Counted from the first letter of the stretch, positions 1 through 7,628 are shown. The stretch: 9,502 nucleotides of DNA from Thermoplasmata archaeon (GCA_021797265.1 JAJZZZ010000052.1:1-9502), one strand, 5' to 3'. Notes: generated by a model from the sequence alone, not told the origin. A program made the numbers and translations.

Positions 1-17
1 CCTTCATTCTCATAGGT

Positions 18-857
18 ATGCCTGGCGAACCCCTGAATAACCCACTAGTTTCATGCAAATGGCTTTCTGAACACATAGAAGATAAATCACTAATCATAGT
101 GGATTGCAGATACAACCTGCTGGACAAAGCCTATGGCAGGGAAGCTTACAGTAAGGGACACATCTCAGGGGCATATTTCCTGGACATGGAAATGAGGTTG
201 ACGGGAAACGTTGGCAAACATGGAGGCAGGCATCCTCTTCCAGAAATGGAGGAATTCCAGGAAAGCATGAACAATATTGGCCTGGAACCTGGAAAAACGG
301 TTATTGCATACGATGATGATGGATCTGGCGCATCCAGGCTCTGGTGGTTATTGAAATATTATGGCCATCCTGATGTTATGATCCTCAATGGTGGGTTTCA
401 GGAATGGAGCGATCTTGGCCTTCCAGTCAGCAGAAATATGCCGGAACCCGGAAAAGGAAACTTCAAAGCGAGGATTTCAGACCACATACTGGTGAACAGG
501 GATGACCTGATGAAACTCCCACATGGCACCAAGATCATCGATGTCCGGGACAGGGAAAGATATCTTGGAATCACTGAACCAATAGACAGAATCGCAGGGC
601 ATATACCTGGTGCCATAAACATACCTTACAAGGACATTATTGAAAAGCCAGGAAAATTCAGGAGCCCGGAAGAACTTGAGAAGATTTTTTCAGGCAGCGG
701 GAAGGAGCCAGTGGTCTACTGCGGATCGGGGATAACTTCATGCGTAAATTTCGTAGCTCTGGAATCCATAGGGCGGCATCCGAAACTGTACGCTGGAAGC
801 TGGAGTGACTGGATAAGTTACGAGGACAGTGAGATTGCCACAGGAGAATCCCAATAA
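18..857 (+). CDS. Two-domain sulfurtransferase (rhodanese family, 3-mercaptopyruvate sulfurtransferase-like)
   Basis: The protein has 279 residues, the usual size for tandem-rhodanese sulfurtransferases, and no signal peptide or membrane segment, so it should be cytoplasmic. The N-terminal rhodanese domain (about 10-135) has no cysteine at its loop position (acidic run at 99-101), so it is the non-catalytic half. The C-terminal domain (about 150-275) has the active-site loop C-G-S-G-I-T with Cys235, preceded by GHIPGA (194-199) and followed by YAGSWSDW (258-265). In this family CGSGVT-like loops are typical of 3-mercaptopyruvate sulfurtransferases and CRKGVT-like loops of thiosulfate sulfurtransferases, so I infer mercaptopyruvate as the likely donor. 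The role would be moving sulfane sulfur to thiols or cyanide, or to sulfur-carrier pathways. The ATG at 18 is the first Met. The frame stays open upstream to the window edge, so an earlier start cannot be excluded. It is not obviously in an operon with the next gene, which has its own promoter. Confidence 0.88.
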   Translation: MPGEPLNNPLVSCKWLSEHIEDKSLIIVDCRYNLLDKAYGREAYSKGHISGAYFLDMEMRLTGNVGKHGGRHPLPEMEEFQESMNNIGLEPGKTVIAYDDDGSGASRLWWLLKYYGHPDVMILNGGFQEWSDLGLPVSRNMPEPGKGNFKARISDHILVNRDDLMKLPHGTKIIDVRDRERYLGITEPIDRIAGHIPGAINIPYKDIIEKPGKFRSPEELEKIFSGSGKEPVVYCGSGITSCVNFVALESIGRHPKLYAGSWSDWISYEDSEIATGESQ

Positions 858-880
858 TATATCCCTTCTGAATTTATCTT

Positions 881-892
881 GAAATATATTTC
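881..892. repeat. 12-bp perfect palindrome upstream of VAT
   Basis: GAAATATATTTC reads the same on both strands. It lies in the 100-nt gap between the sulfurtransferase stop and the VAT start, about 40 nt before the VAT TATA box. It could be a regulator site or just AT-rich spacer. A palindrome this short and AT-rich arises easily by chance, so no function is claimed. Confidence 0.3.
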
Positions 893-929
893 TCCAGTAA
901 AACTGCTGTTATCCAACAGGCAATCAGTC

Positions 930-936
930 TTTTATA
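930..936 (+). promoter_or_regulatory. TATA box of the VAT gene
   Basis: TTTTATA is centred about 25 nt before the ATG at 958. Archaeal transcription starts roughly 25 nt downstream of the TATA centre, so the transcript is predicted to begin at or next to that ATG, giving a leaderless mRNA. This argues against the upstream ATGs at 940 and 943, which would lie before the predicted transcription start. Confidence 0.65.
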
Positions 937-957
937 CCTATGATGAAATACAGGGGT

Positions 958-3195
958 ATGGCGTACAGTGACGGCATCATACTCAGAGTCGCTGAAGCAA
1001 ATTCTACCGATCCGGGGATGTCCAGAGTCAGGCTTGACGAGGAATCGAGGCTTGCACTAGGGGCAGAAATCGGTGATGTTGTAGAAATCGAAAAGGACAA
1101 AAAAACCGTTGGAAGAGTCTACAGAGCTAGGCCAGAAGACGAAAACAAGGGCATTGTGAGAATAGACAGTGTCATGAGAAACAATTGCGGGTCCTCCATT
1201 GGAGACAAGGTCAGAGTCAAGAAAGTCAGAACTGAGGAAGCGAAGAGAGTCACACTAGCTCCTATTATCCGCAAGGACCAGAGGCTTAAGTTTGGTGAGG
1301 GAATCAATGAGTTTGTCCAGAAAGCCCTTATCAGGAGACCCATGCTTGAAGGGGACAACATCAGCGTACCCGGACTGACACTTGCCGGGCATTCTGGATT
1401 AATTTTCAAAGTCGTTAAGTCCCAACCCACAAAAAGCCCTGTGGAAGTCGGGGAAGAAACCAAGATAGAGATCAGGGAAGAACCAGCATCTGAGGTTCTC
1501 GAGGATGTTTCAAGAATCAGTTATGAAGATATCGGAGGCCTTTCCGACCAGCTTGGGAGGGTAAGAGAAATTATTGAGCTTCCACTGAAGCATCCCGAAC
1601 TTTTCGAAAGACTGGGAATCCACCCACCCAAAGGAGTCCTGCTCAACGGCCCTCCAGGCACTGGAAAGACTCTTATTGCAAGGGCAGTTGCAAATGAATC
1701 CGGGGCAAATTTCTTCTCCATAAACGGTCCCGAGATCATGAGCAAATACTACGGCCAGAGTGAGCAGAAACTCAGGGAAATATTCCTTAAGGCAGAGGAA
1801 ACAGAGCCTTCAATCATATTCATAGATGAAATCGATTCCATTGCACCTAAAAGGGAGGAAGTCCAGGGCGAAGTTGAGAGGAGAGTAGTGGCCCAGCTCC
1901 TGACCCTTATGGATGGACTCAAGGAAAGGGGGCATGTCATAGTAATTGGGGCAACAAACAGGATTGATGCTGTTGACCCTGCCCTGAGAAGGCCGGGAAG
2001 ATTTGACAGGGAAATCAACATTGGTGTCCCTGACAAGAAAGGCAGAAAGGAGATCCTTTCCATACACACAAGGGGAATGCCCCTTGGAATGGACGAGGAC
2101 AAGAAGAACGATTTCCTGGATGAAATTGCAGGCATCACATACGGTTTTGTGGGAGCTGACCTTGCAGCCCTTTCGAGAGAATCGGCAATGAATGCCCTTA
2201 GAAGATACCTGCCTGAGATTGACCTTGACAAGCCGATTCCCACGGAGATTCTTGAGAAAATGCAGGTTACAGACGATGATTTCAGGGAGGCACTTAAGGC
2301 CATAGAGCCAAGCAGCCTCAGGGAAGTCACTGTGGAAGTCCCCAACATTACGTGGGGAGACATCGGCGGGCTTGAAACTGTGAAAAGTGAGCTCCGTGAA
2401 TCTGTTGAACTACCACTCCTCAAACCGGAGGTCTTCAAAAAACTCGGCATAAGGGCTGCAAAGGGATTCCTTCTGTATGGTCCGCCGGGAGTTGGCAAGA
2501 CCCTTCTGGCAAAGGCTGTCGCAAATGAAAGCAATGCCAATTTCATCTCGGTAAAGGGGCCGGAAGTCCTCAGCAAATGGGTTGGAGAAAGCGAAAAGGC
2601 GGTCAGGGAAATTTTCAAGAAAGCCAAGCAGGTTGCCCCGACGATTGTGTTTCTTGACGAAGTGGATTCAATTGCACCAAGGAGAGGGCAATATGGAGAT
2701 ACGGGTGTAACGGAAAGGATCGTGAACCAGCTTCTTACATCACTGGATGGCATCGAGGTCCTGCAGGGAGTGGTAGTGCTGGCAGCAACCAACAGGCCGG
2801 ACATTATAGACCCGGGACTTCTCAGGGCCGGCAGGTTTGACAAGATGATCTACATACCAGCTCCGGATGCAGCTAGCAGGCAGAAGATACTTGAAGTTCA
2901 CACAAAGCTCATGCCTCTGAAAAAGGACGTTTCAATAGAGGATCTTGCCCAGAAGACAGAGGGATATGTTGGGGCAGATCTGGAGAATCTCTGCAGAGAG
3001 GCAGGAATGATGGCGTACAGGGAAAACCCGGAGGCTTCAGAAGTTTCACAGCAGAACTTCATAGATGCACTGAAGAACATCAAGCCATCTGTGGATGAGG
3101 AAGTAATAAAATTCTACAAGAACCTTGCACAGACCATAGGCAAGGGAGTCAAGGAAAAGAAGAGGGCAGTGGAGGAACTGGGGCTTTACCAGTAA
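958..3195 (+). CDS. vat: VAT/Cdc48-type AAA+ ATPase (VCP-like protein unfoldase)
   Basis: This is a 745-residue hexameric unfoldase that threads substrate proteins, probably into the 20S proteasome. Domains: a Cdc48 N-domain (about 1-183, double-psi barrel plus four-stranded part), then D1 and D2 AAA+ modules. D1 has Walker A GPPGTGKT (231-238), Walker B with D290-E291, pore-loop tyrosines Y264-Y265 and arginines in R-R-P-G-R (344-348). D2 has Walker A GPPGVGKT (508-515), Walker B with D567-E568, pore residues W541-V542 and R-A-G-R (623-626). The C-terminus ends L-Y-Q, a hydrophobic-Tyr-X proteasome-docking tail. I place the start at ATG 958 rather than 940 because the residues before G-I-I-L-R-V then match the length of Thermoplasma VAT, and the TATA box predicts transcription from that base. 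One oddity is Asn230 before the D1 Walker A, where Tyr is usual. The next gene has its own promoter, so this looks monocistronic. Confidence 0.97.
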   Translation: MAYSDGIILRVAEANSTDPGMSRVRLDEESRLALGAEIGDVVEIEKDKKTVGRVYRARPEDENKGIVRIDSVMRNNCGSSIGDKVRVKKVRTEEAKRVTLAPIIRKDQRLKFGEGINEFVQKALIRRPMLEGDNISVPGLTLAGHSGLIFKVVKSQPTKSPVEVGEETKIEIREEPASEVLEDVSRISYEDIGGLSDQLGRVREIIELPLKHPELFERLGIHPPKGVLLNGPPGTGKTLIARAVANESGANFFSINGPEIMSKYYGQSEQKLREIFLKAEETEPSIIFIDEIDSIAPKREEVQGEVERRVVAQLLTLMDGLKERGHVIVIGATNRIDAVDPALRRPGRFDREINIGVPDKKGRKEILSIHTRGMPLGMDEDKKNDFLDEIAGITYGFVGADLAALSRESAMNALRRYLPEIDLDKPIPTEILEKMQVTDDDFREALKAIEPSSLREVTVEVPNITWGDIGGLETVKSELRESVELPLLKPEVFKKLGIRAAKGFLLYGPPGVGKTLLAKAVANESNANFISVKGPEVLSKWVGESEKAVREIFKKAKQVAPTIVFLDEVDSIAPRRGQYGDTGVTERIVNQLLTSLDGIEVLQGVVVLAATNRPDIIDPGLLRAGRFDKMIYIPAPDAASRQKILEVHTKLMPLKKDVSIEDLAQKTEGYVGADLENLCREAGMMAYRENPEASEVSQQNFIDALKNIKPSVDEEVIKFYKNLAQTIGKGVKEKKRAVEELGLYQ

Positions 3196-3225
3196 ACCTT
3201 CCATTTTACTTCTCTGATTCCCCCT
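3196..3225 (+). terminator. Possible pyrimidine-rich terminator after VAT
   Basis: Directly after the VAT stop the + strand is pyrimidine-rich, with a TTTTA stretch followed by a CT-rich run and no GC hairpin. Archaeal termination can occur on T-rich tracts alone. This is a weak call resting only on base composition and position between two genes with separate promoters. Confidence 0.25.
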
Positions 3226-3273
3226 GAAATAAAATCATTTATACCATATTCTTTCAATTCCGAAAGCAAAGAG

Positions 3274-3280
3274 TTTTATC
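3274..3280 (+). promoter_or_regulatory. TATA box of the PRC-barrel gene
   Basis: TTTTATC is centred about 25 nt before the ATG at 3302 and is preceded by a purine-rich stretch (GCAAAGAG) in the position of a TFB recognition element. The spacing predicts a leaderless transcript. A second TATA-like stretch, TTTATA at 3238-3243, would start transcription near 3266 and could be an alternative promoter. Confidence 0.6.
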
Positions 3281-3301
3281 TTTTTGGAGCTTTAAACCAC
3301 A

Positions 3302-3568
3302 ATGGCTGTGAAGAAATTTGCAAGCGACATCCTCAAGAAATCAGTCATGACCGTGGACGGGGAATTAATAGGCACAGTCAACAATGTTGTAGTGGACACT
3401 GAACTCGGGATGATAAAGTCAGTTCTTGTCAAGCCGCAGGGCAGCAACAGGTATCCTGATTTCCAGACTGACAAGGAAGGCCGCTATATGATACCGCTCA
3501 AAGCCATGAGGTCAATGAAAGACGTTTTCGTGGTTGAGGTTTCAGGTGGCCAACAGGTGAAGAATTAG
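3302..3568 (+). CDS. Small PRC-barrel domain protein
   Basis: The protein has 88 residues and is essentially one PRC-barrel domain. It shows the usual pattern: an entry strand (A-S-D-I-L-K-K, 7-13), V-D-G-E-L-I-G-T-V (18-26), a V-V-V-D-T-E-L-G turn (29-36), then I-P-L-K-A-M-R (63-69) and V-F-V-V-E-V (74-79). It has no membrane segment or catalytic residue; such domains act in binding or assembly. Stand-alone PRC-barrel proteins are widespread in Euryarchaeota, and some in haloarchaea take part in FtsZ-based cell division, so a structural or division role is possible but is not shown by this sequence. No Shine-Dalgarno sequence is visible, consistent with the leaderless promoter. Its stop is one base from the stop of the converging aRF1 gene, so transcripts from the two strands must overlap unless they end inside coding sequence. 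Confidence 0.85.
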   Translation: MAVKKFASDILKKSVMTVDGELIGTVNNVVVDTELGMIKSVLVKPQGSNRYPDFQTDKEGRYMIPLKAMRSMKDVFVVEVSGGQQVKN

Positions 3569-3569
3569 T

Positions 3570-4808
3570 TTACCCGTAGACCTTCGGCACGTATCTCAGT
3601 ACTCCAACCATGCCCCCAAAAGCCTTTTGCAGAAGTTTTCCTTCCTCACTGTCTCCAGAGATCATCTCCACCTTTGTGTTTCCATCCTCAGCAAGTTTGT
3701 AGAAAGCTTCCACGATATCCTCTTCGTGATCAAGTTCCATCTGTGCACCGCACTTATCACAAATTACGGGTTCATCTGCCAGTTTCCCCAGCACCTTATC
3801 TGAGTTGTCGTTAGGGCATTTGTAGAAATACTGTGCCTTATTGAGGCCCTCGGAAAGCAGCAGCAGATCCACGGCCTTCTGTTCCATTGCCGACCTTATG
3901 GCAGCCTCACCATAAACGCCAAGACCACCATCCGGTTTCCTTATTTCAAGCATGAATTTATTCATGAGGTCTCTTTCCCGGGCTATCTGCATCTCCTTCA
4001 TGGAGTCGGCAGCCTTGTCCACCAGTTCTTTTAGGCCTGTTTCATCGGTGTATCCAATGTCGAAAAGGTCCTTGACCTTGAACTTTATATCATTCCTGAG
4101 ATAATCTTTCTCAAAGAAATATTCCTTGGTTGCTCCCGGGCCTCCGATGAAAACTGCCTTGAGATCCTTTATAACAGGCATGAATGCGTTATTTGCGATT
4201 TCCCCTGCCTTCTTGAAGAATTCATGTGCAGCAATCTCAATGAGCCGCTCATACCTTCGCGATGACTGCCCCCCTTGATGATGCTTGCTTGGCACAAGTG
4301 ACTGTTCGTTCGCAACCATGTTAATGATGGTCCCGTTGAGGAACCCAATGGTTGCCTCCTTCCTGTCTATAACAATGAGGCCGTATGCTTCCTTTACCGC
4401 GAGCTGCAGCCTGAGCTGTTCAAGGTGGAAGTTTGAATCGCACATATAGGAAAAAGTCTGGATTGGCTCCGGCGGTTCGATAATCCTGGTGTACATCTGT
4501 GTCTGGTCACCCCTGGTAGCGACGTGGCCCACGAAAAACACAAGGCCTGTTTCCGGCGGGAACTTGTAGTTCTTCAGCCGGGACATGATAGATTCTATGG
4601 CGGATAGAACATTCTTCTTGGTTGATTTTGATTTGATGTTTGAAGAAGTGGAAAACTCTTCCCGCAGATACTGCACCACATCTGATATCATCTTCGAAGG
4701 TGGAATGTAGAGTGAAATGAGTTCTGTACCCCTGCCCTTCAATGTATCCAATTCCTGAAGAGCCCTTTTGAATTCATATCTCCTTAGCTGGAGATCGTCT
4801 GTTGCCAT
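3570..4808 (-). CDS. prf1: Peptide chain release factor aRF1 (archaeal eRF1 family)
   Basis: The 412-residue factor recognises all three stop codons in the ribosomal A site and triggers peptide release. The N-domain carries the decoding motifs NIKS (57-60) and Y-x-C-x-x-x-F (Y121, C123, F127). The middle domain carries GGQ (179-181), which reaches the peptidyl-transferase centre, in the context K-H-H-Q-G-G-Q. The C-domain (about 215-412) binds partner GTPases and ABCE1, and includes a zinc-finger-like insert with C331, C350 and C353. A fourth ligand in C-x-x-C spacing is absent, Asp334 being at that place. I chose ATG 4808, since 39 residues would have to be added in front for an upstream start and that segment runs through the divergent promoter. 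M-A-T-D-D-L then starts directly in the N-domain. It is divergent from UMP kinase and convergent with the PRC-barrel gene. Confidence 0.96.
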   Translation of the reverse strand: MATDDLQLRRYEFKRALQELDTLKGRGTELISLYIPPSKMISDVVQYLREEFSTSSNIKSKSTKKNVLSAIESIMSRLKNYKFPPETGLVFFVGHVATRGDQTQMYTRIIEPPEPIQTFSYMCDSNFHLEQLRLQLAVKEAYGLIVIDRKEATIGFLNGTIINMVANEQSLVPSKHHQGGQSSRRYERLIEIAAHEFFKKAGEIANNAFMPVIKDLKAVFIGGPGATKEYFFEKDYLRNDIKFKVKDLFDIGYTDETGLKELVDKAADSMKEMQIARERDLMNKFMLEIRKPDGGLGVYGEAAIRSAMEQKAVDLLLLSEGLNKAQYFYKCPNDNSDKVLGKLADEPVICDKCGAQMELDHEEDIVEAFYKLAEDGNTKVEMISGDSEEGKLLQKAFGGMVGVLRYVPKVYG

Positions 4809-4830
4809 TTTGAACAAAATTTTATAATTG

Positions 4831-4837
4831 TATTTAA
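4831..4837. promoter_or_regulatory. Shared divergent TATA element between aRF1 and UMP kinase
   Basis: On the + strand the element reads TATTTAA and on the - strand TTAAATA. Its centre (4834) is 26 nt from the aRF1 ATG at 4808 and 24 nt from the UMP kinase ATG at 4858, the right distance for leaderless starts in both directions. The neighbouring TTTATAA (4821-4827, + strand) is an alternative TATA for the kinase, giving a leader of about 9 nt. Only 49 nt separate the two starts, so the promoters overlap in either case. Confidence 0.55.
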
Positions 4838-4857
4838 CCTTATTCTGCTTGGTTTTG

Positions 4858-5535
4858 ATGGAATCAGTTGTAATTTCCCTCGGCGGTTCAATTATATCAA
4901 CAAATGGCCTGAACCTGAAATTCATGGAGGAGTTCGTTCAGACAATAAAGAAGCTTGAGAAGCGCTGCAGGTTCGGCATAGTTGTGGGAGGCGGAAGCCT
5001 TGCCAGGACTTACATTTCAGCTCTGAGGGAATATCACGTTAATGATAACATACTGGATGAAATAGGCATAAATGCCACCAGAATGAATGCCCTTGCACTT
5101 TCGTCATTTCTCCCTGATTCCAATTCAAAAATTCCATCAACGGTCAATGATGCTGCCGAATTTCTGAGGATTTACCCGTTCGTTGTAATGGGAGGCACCG
5201 AGCCCGGCCATACAACCGATACAGTGGCTACCTTGCTTGCCGAAAGAATTGGGGCAAAGATACTGATTAATGCCACTTCAGTGGACGGAGTATACACGGA
5301 CGACCCGAAGAAGTCCCCTGATGCAAGAAAATTTGATGCTCTGACCTATGATGAAGCCATCTCACTGGCACTTGAGAAGTCAATAGGGGCTGGACCAAAT
5401 GTGTTCATGGACCTTACAGCCCTCAATATTGCCAAGAGGGCAAAAATCAAATTGTATATAACAAATGGAAAAGAGCTTGCGGAATATGAAAATATAATCC
5501 TTCGCGCGAAAACCAGTGGCACACTGATCTCCTAG
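4858..5535 (+). CDS. pyrH: Uridylate kinase (UMP kinase, archaeal PyrH)
   Basis: The enzyme phosphorylates UMP to UDP with ATP in pyrimidine nucleotide synthesis, in the cytoplasm. It is a 225-residue amino-acid-kinase-fold protein, the normal length for archaeal UMP kinases. Visible motifs in order: S-L-G-G-S (7-11) and V-G-G-G-S-L-A-R (43-50), both glycine-rich phosphate-binding loops; A-T-R-M-N-A (73-78), the UMP-site helix; [10 protein letters not shown] (112-121); N-A-T-S-V-D-G-V-Y (138-146); and D-P (149-150). The ATG at 4858 is chosen over the in-frame 4828 because S-L-G-G-S must lie within the first dozen residues and because 4828 lies before the predicted transcription start. There is no Shine-Dalgarno sequence, consistent with a leaderless mRNA. 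The stop codon overlaps that of the converging gene on the other strand. Confidence 0.95.
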   Translation: MESVVISLGGSIISTNGLNLKFMEEFVQTIKKLEKRCRFGIVVGGGSLARTYISALREYHVNDNILDEIGINATRMNALALSSFLPDSNSKIPSTVNDAAEFLRIYPFVVMGGTEPGHTTDTVATLLAERIGAKILINATSVDGVYTDDPKKSPDARKFDALTYDEAISLALEKSIGAGPNVFMDLTALNIAKRAKIKLYITNGKELAEYENIILRAKTSGTLIS

Positions 5536-6689
5536 AAGACTGCCTCTCTCAGATCGTATTTTACGACAGGAATCTGCAGTTCTTTGCCATTCATATCGAG
5601 GAAGCCCTCTTTTATGGATTTTGCAAGGCGATCCATCTGCTGAAGTTTCTCTGCTGGAGAAAGCCTTCCAAGTTTTTCCCTTTCCATGATCTCAATGTAA
5701 TGCGGGTCATCTTCTTCGACCACAGGGGAAAGAAATATCATGTCCCCGCTTTCAAGATACATCTGTGAAATTATATTTGCTGAGCCCTCAACGTGGTCAT
5801 TGTCAAATTTTTTCCCCCCCATGCCTGCAAGCACCACAATTGAAACAGAAATTCCGTGATCCTTGATGTTGTTGACAATGTTCAGGGTCTCCGTTACATT
5901 GATCTTCTCGTTGAACAGTTTGATGACCTTGTAGCTGCCAGACTGGATGAATACAAATATCCTGTCAAGCCCATGGCTTTTCAGGTCCTGATAGCTTATC
6001 ATGTTCTTCCTTTTCGGGGGAGTGAATATGTCAAAAGCGGCGAAGACCGGCAGGCCGAATTCACTTTTGAGCCGGTCCAGTATCTTGAGTAGTTCCTTCT
6101 GGTCAACATCCAGAGCTCCGGGATCCCCTAAGAACAGGCCCTTCCTGGCCTTAATGCCTTCGCCCAGGTTTTCCTTGATGCTGGCAACATGTGCCACAAA
6201 TTCTTCATCAGTCTTTCCCTTGATTGTTCGGCCACCATAAGCAGAAGAAATTGTGCACCTGTTCCAGTCCGCACCTGAGCTCAGTTCAAGGTATATTGCT
6301 GATGCCTGGTCCGGAGGCATAATTGGCTTGATGTCATATAATGAAGTGGTTTTCTGGCCATCAGATTCGAGCCATGATGCGTCTTTTGATGAGACTTTGG
6401 CAAGTATTCTCTTTTCCTCGTCGGTTAGAGTTTCTGTGGGGAAAGTTCTGGCCAGTTCATAGCATCTGCTGTAAATTGCATCAGAGTCTGCTTTCTCGAC
6501 TGTGGCAACGGTTCTAATATCATTCTCCCAGCCAAGCCTGTAAAGTGTGTTGTCAGATGAACGCCTGTGCATAACTCCGTTTTTGGTGTAAAACAGAATT
6601 CTGCCTTCAAAATCGAAATTTGCAACTTCTTCGTTTCCGCTAGCTATTGTAAGGATGCCATTGTTAATTCTGAACAGGTTGCGATTCAT
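5532..6689 (-). CDS. Radical-SAM-like protein with degenerate cluster motif
   Basis: The protein has 385 residues. The fold signals are those of a radical SAM family whose members have a short N-terminal beta region (here about 10-40, with F-D-F-E-G-R), then the cluster loop, then a TIM-barrel core. Core motifs remain: W-N-R-C-T (142-146), the following A-Y-G-G-R segment, F-L-G-D (186-189), an I-Q-S-G-S strand end (248-252) where E-S-G-S is usual, and [14 protein letters not shown]. In relatives I recall, the loop reads G-C-x-W-N-x-C-T-F-C; here it is [10 protein letters not shown], so Ala140 and Ser148 replace the outer cysteines and only Cys145 is left. The whole protein has just two cysteines (76 and 145), so a normal [4Fe-4S] site cannot form. 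It may be a non-catalytic or repurposed paralogue; its function is unknown to me. I start at ATG 6689; a GTG at 6698 is possible, but the TATA element fits 6689. Confidence 0.8.
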   Translation of the reverse strand: MNRNLFRINNGILTIASGNEEVANFDFEGRILFYTKNGVMHRRSSDNTLYRLGWENDIRTVATVEKADSDAIYSRCYELARTFPTETLTDEEKRILAKVSSKDASWLESDGQKTTSLYDIKPIMPPDQASAIYLELSSGADWNRCTISSAYGGRTIKGKTDEEFVAHVASIKENLGEGIKARKGLFLGDPGALDVDQKELLKILDRLKSEFGLPVFAAFDIFTPPKRKNMISYQDLKSHGLDRIFVFIQSGSYKVIKLFNEKINVTETLNIVNNIKDHGISVSIVVLAGMGGKKFDNDHVEGSANIISQMYLESGDMIFLSPVVEEDDPHYIEIMEREKLGRLSPAEKLQQMDRLAKSIKEGFLDMNGKELQIPVVKYDLREAVF

Positions 6690-6711
6690 TCCAGACACAA
6701 TGTGCTGTCCA

Positions 6712-6718
6712 CTTATTA
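6712..6718 (-). promoter_or_regulatory. TATA-like element of the radical-SAM-like gene
   Basis: On the - strand the sequence reads TAATAAG, centred about 26 nt before the ATG at 6689, again the spacing of a leaderless gene. No Shine-Dalgarno sequence precedes that ATG. The element is weaker than the other TATA boxes of the window, so the call rests mainly on position. Confidence 0.4.
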
Positions 6719-6765
6719 CCTTTGTCCAGCCATCAGCGGGCTAATAAAACCAATAGCGTTTGCAA

Positions 6766-6796
6766 CTCAAAATATAAAAGTGGGAATTTGGGGCAA
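6766..6796 (-). terminator. Possible terminator of the padR-ABC operon
   Basis: Downstream of the permease stop on the - strand there is a T-rich stretch that includes CTTTTATATTTT, in the 117-nt gap before the next gene, which has its own promoter. There is no clear hairpin, as is usual for archaeal T-tract termination. Read on the + strand the same stretch looks like a TATA box, but no + strand gene follows. Confidence 0.35.
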
Positions 6797-6806
6797 ACCT
6801 TTCGGG

Positions 6807-7628
6807 TTATTCCCTTATTTCATTTTCAGCAACAAAATATGTCAACAGCACGAGGCCGGCCGCCAGAATTGCCAGAGAACCCATCCACCATTCCACATTT
6901 GAGACCTGGGAAGCAGTTACTGTTCCGTTTATGACCACGGTTCTTATTGATTCTGCAGCCCAGGATACGGGATTATATTTGGCTGCATCAGCAAGCCAGG
7001 TTGCCATTATACCAGCTGGAAACATTGCATAGCTCATGAAGAGCAATGGCAGGTTCACGAGGTTGACAATGCCGAAAATTGTGTTCATATCTTTGAGCCT
7101 TACAGCAATAACGCTGAATATTGAGGAAAATATGAGTGCCACGAGTATTACTGTCACCACCAGGACCAGTACAGCCTCAAAGGAAAAACCATGAGCGAGC
7201 ACAAGTCCATTGGGGATGATGAAGGCTGCTGCTATGAGTATTACAACCTGTACCAAAATTCTGACCATTGCAGCCAGGATTTTTGAGAATACTATGGAAC
7301 TCCTTCTTATGGGAGAAGTGAGAAATCTGCCCATGGGGCCCATCCTTCTGTCAAATATTATGTTGACACCAGAGAACATGGCAGTGAACAGGCTTGTTAT
7401 CACGAGTATTCCACCAAGTATGAAGGTGATGTAATTGGATGCACCACCAAATATGGCAGATGGAGAAACGCCCGGAGGCAATCCTGCACCAAGGAATTTG
7501 GTAAGGTCAATGGCACTCCCAAAAAGCGCCAGCCAGAAGAATGGCTGTATCAGGCCGGTTAGCAGGAAAACAGGGTTCCTGACCCATTTTTTCAGTTCCC
7601 TTACAGTTAGTGGGACCAATCCGCTCAT
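6807..7628 (-). CDS. ABC-2 type transporter permease (DrrB-like)
   Basis: The 273-residue membrane protein should form the channel of an exporter with the ATPase encoded just upstream. Six hydrophobic segments are visible, at about 20-39, 66-90, 115-138, 150-175, 185-207 and 246-266. The loop between the second and third has the ABC-2 hallmark F-D-R-R-M-G-P-M-G-R-F-L-T-S-P-I (92-107), which contacts the ATPase. The N-P-V-S-W-A-A-E-S-I-R motif (219-229) before the last segment is also typical. Homologues export drugs, lipids or polysaccharides; nothing in the sequence fixes the substrate. Its ATG overlaps the ATPase stop by four bases (ATGA, 7625-7628), and GGAGG lies 8 nt upstream, so translation is probably coupled. 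It is the last gene of the operon. Confidence 0.9.
   Translation of the reverse strand: MSGLVPLTVRELKKWVRNPVFLLTGLIQPFFWLALFGSAIDLTKFLGAGLPPGVSPSAIFGGASNYITFILGGILVITSLFTAMFSGVNIIFDRRMGPMGRFLTSPIRRSSIVFSKILAAMVRILVQVVILIAAAFIIPNGLVLAHGFSFEAVLVLVVTVILVALIFSSIFSVIAVRLKDMNTIFGIVNLVNLPLLFMSYAMFPAGIMATWLADAAKYNPVSWAAESIRTVVINGTVTASQVSNVEWWMGSLAILAAGLVLLTYFVAENEIRE

Noticed and set aside
940..957. Upstream ATGs (940, 943) as the VAT start
   Set aside because: They lie before the transcription start predicted from the TATA box, and the six extra residues have no counterpart in Thermoplasma VAT.
1749..2843. 364-codon open frame on the - strand, antisense to VAT
   Set aside because: The translation is Ser/Leu/Arg-rich with no recognisable domain and lies entirely opposite a strongly conserved gene. 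Such frames arise from the codon bias of the sense gene.
3251..3266. CTTTC/GAAAG inverted repeat upstream of the PRC-barrel promoter
   Set aside because: The arms are only 5 bp in AT-rich sequence, too short to separate from chance.
4828..4857. Ten-codon N-terminal extension of UMP kinase
   Set aside because: It overlaps the TATA element and puts the first glycine-rich loop too far from the N-terminus for this family.
4809..4925. N-terminal extension of aRF1 up to an ATG at 4925
   Set aside because: It runs through the divergent promoter and into the UMP kinase gene, and release factors start near the position of ATG 4808.
6770..6781. TATA-like AAATATAAAAG on the + strand
   Set aside because: No plausible + strand gene follows; the same bases fit better as the T-rich end of the padR-ABC operon on the - strand.
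6567..6934. Overlapping + strand frames around the start of the radical-SAM-like gene and the end of the permease gene
   Set aside because: They have no ribosome-binding sequence, no domain signal and low-quality composition, and they overlap genes on the other strand.
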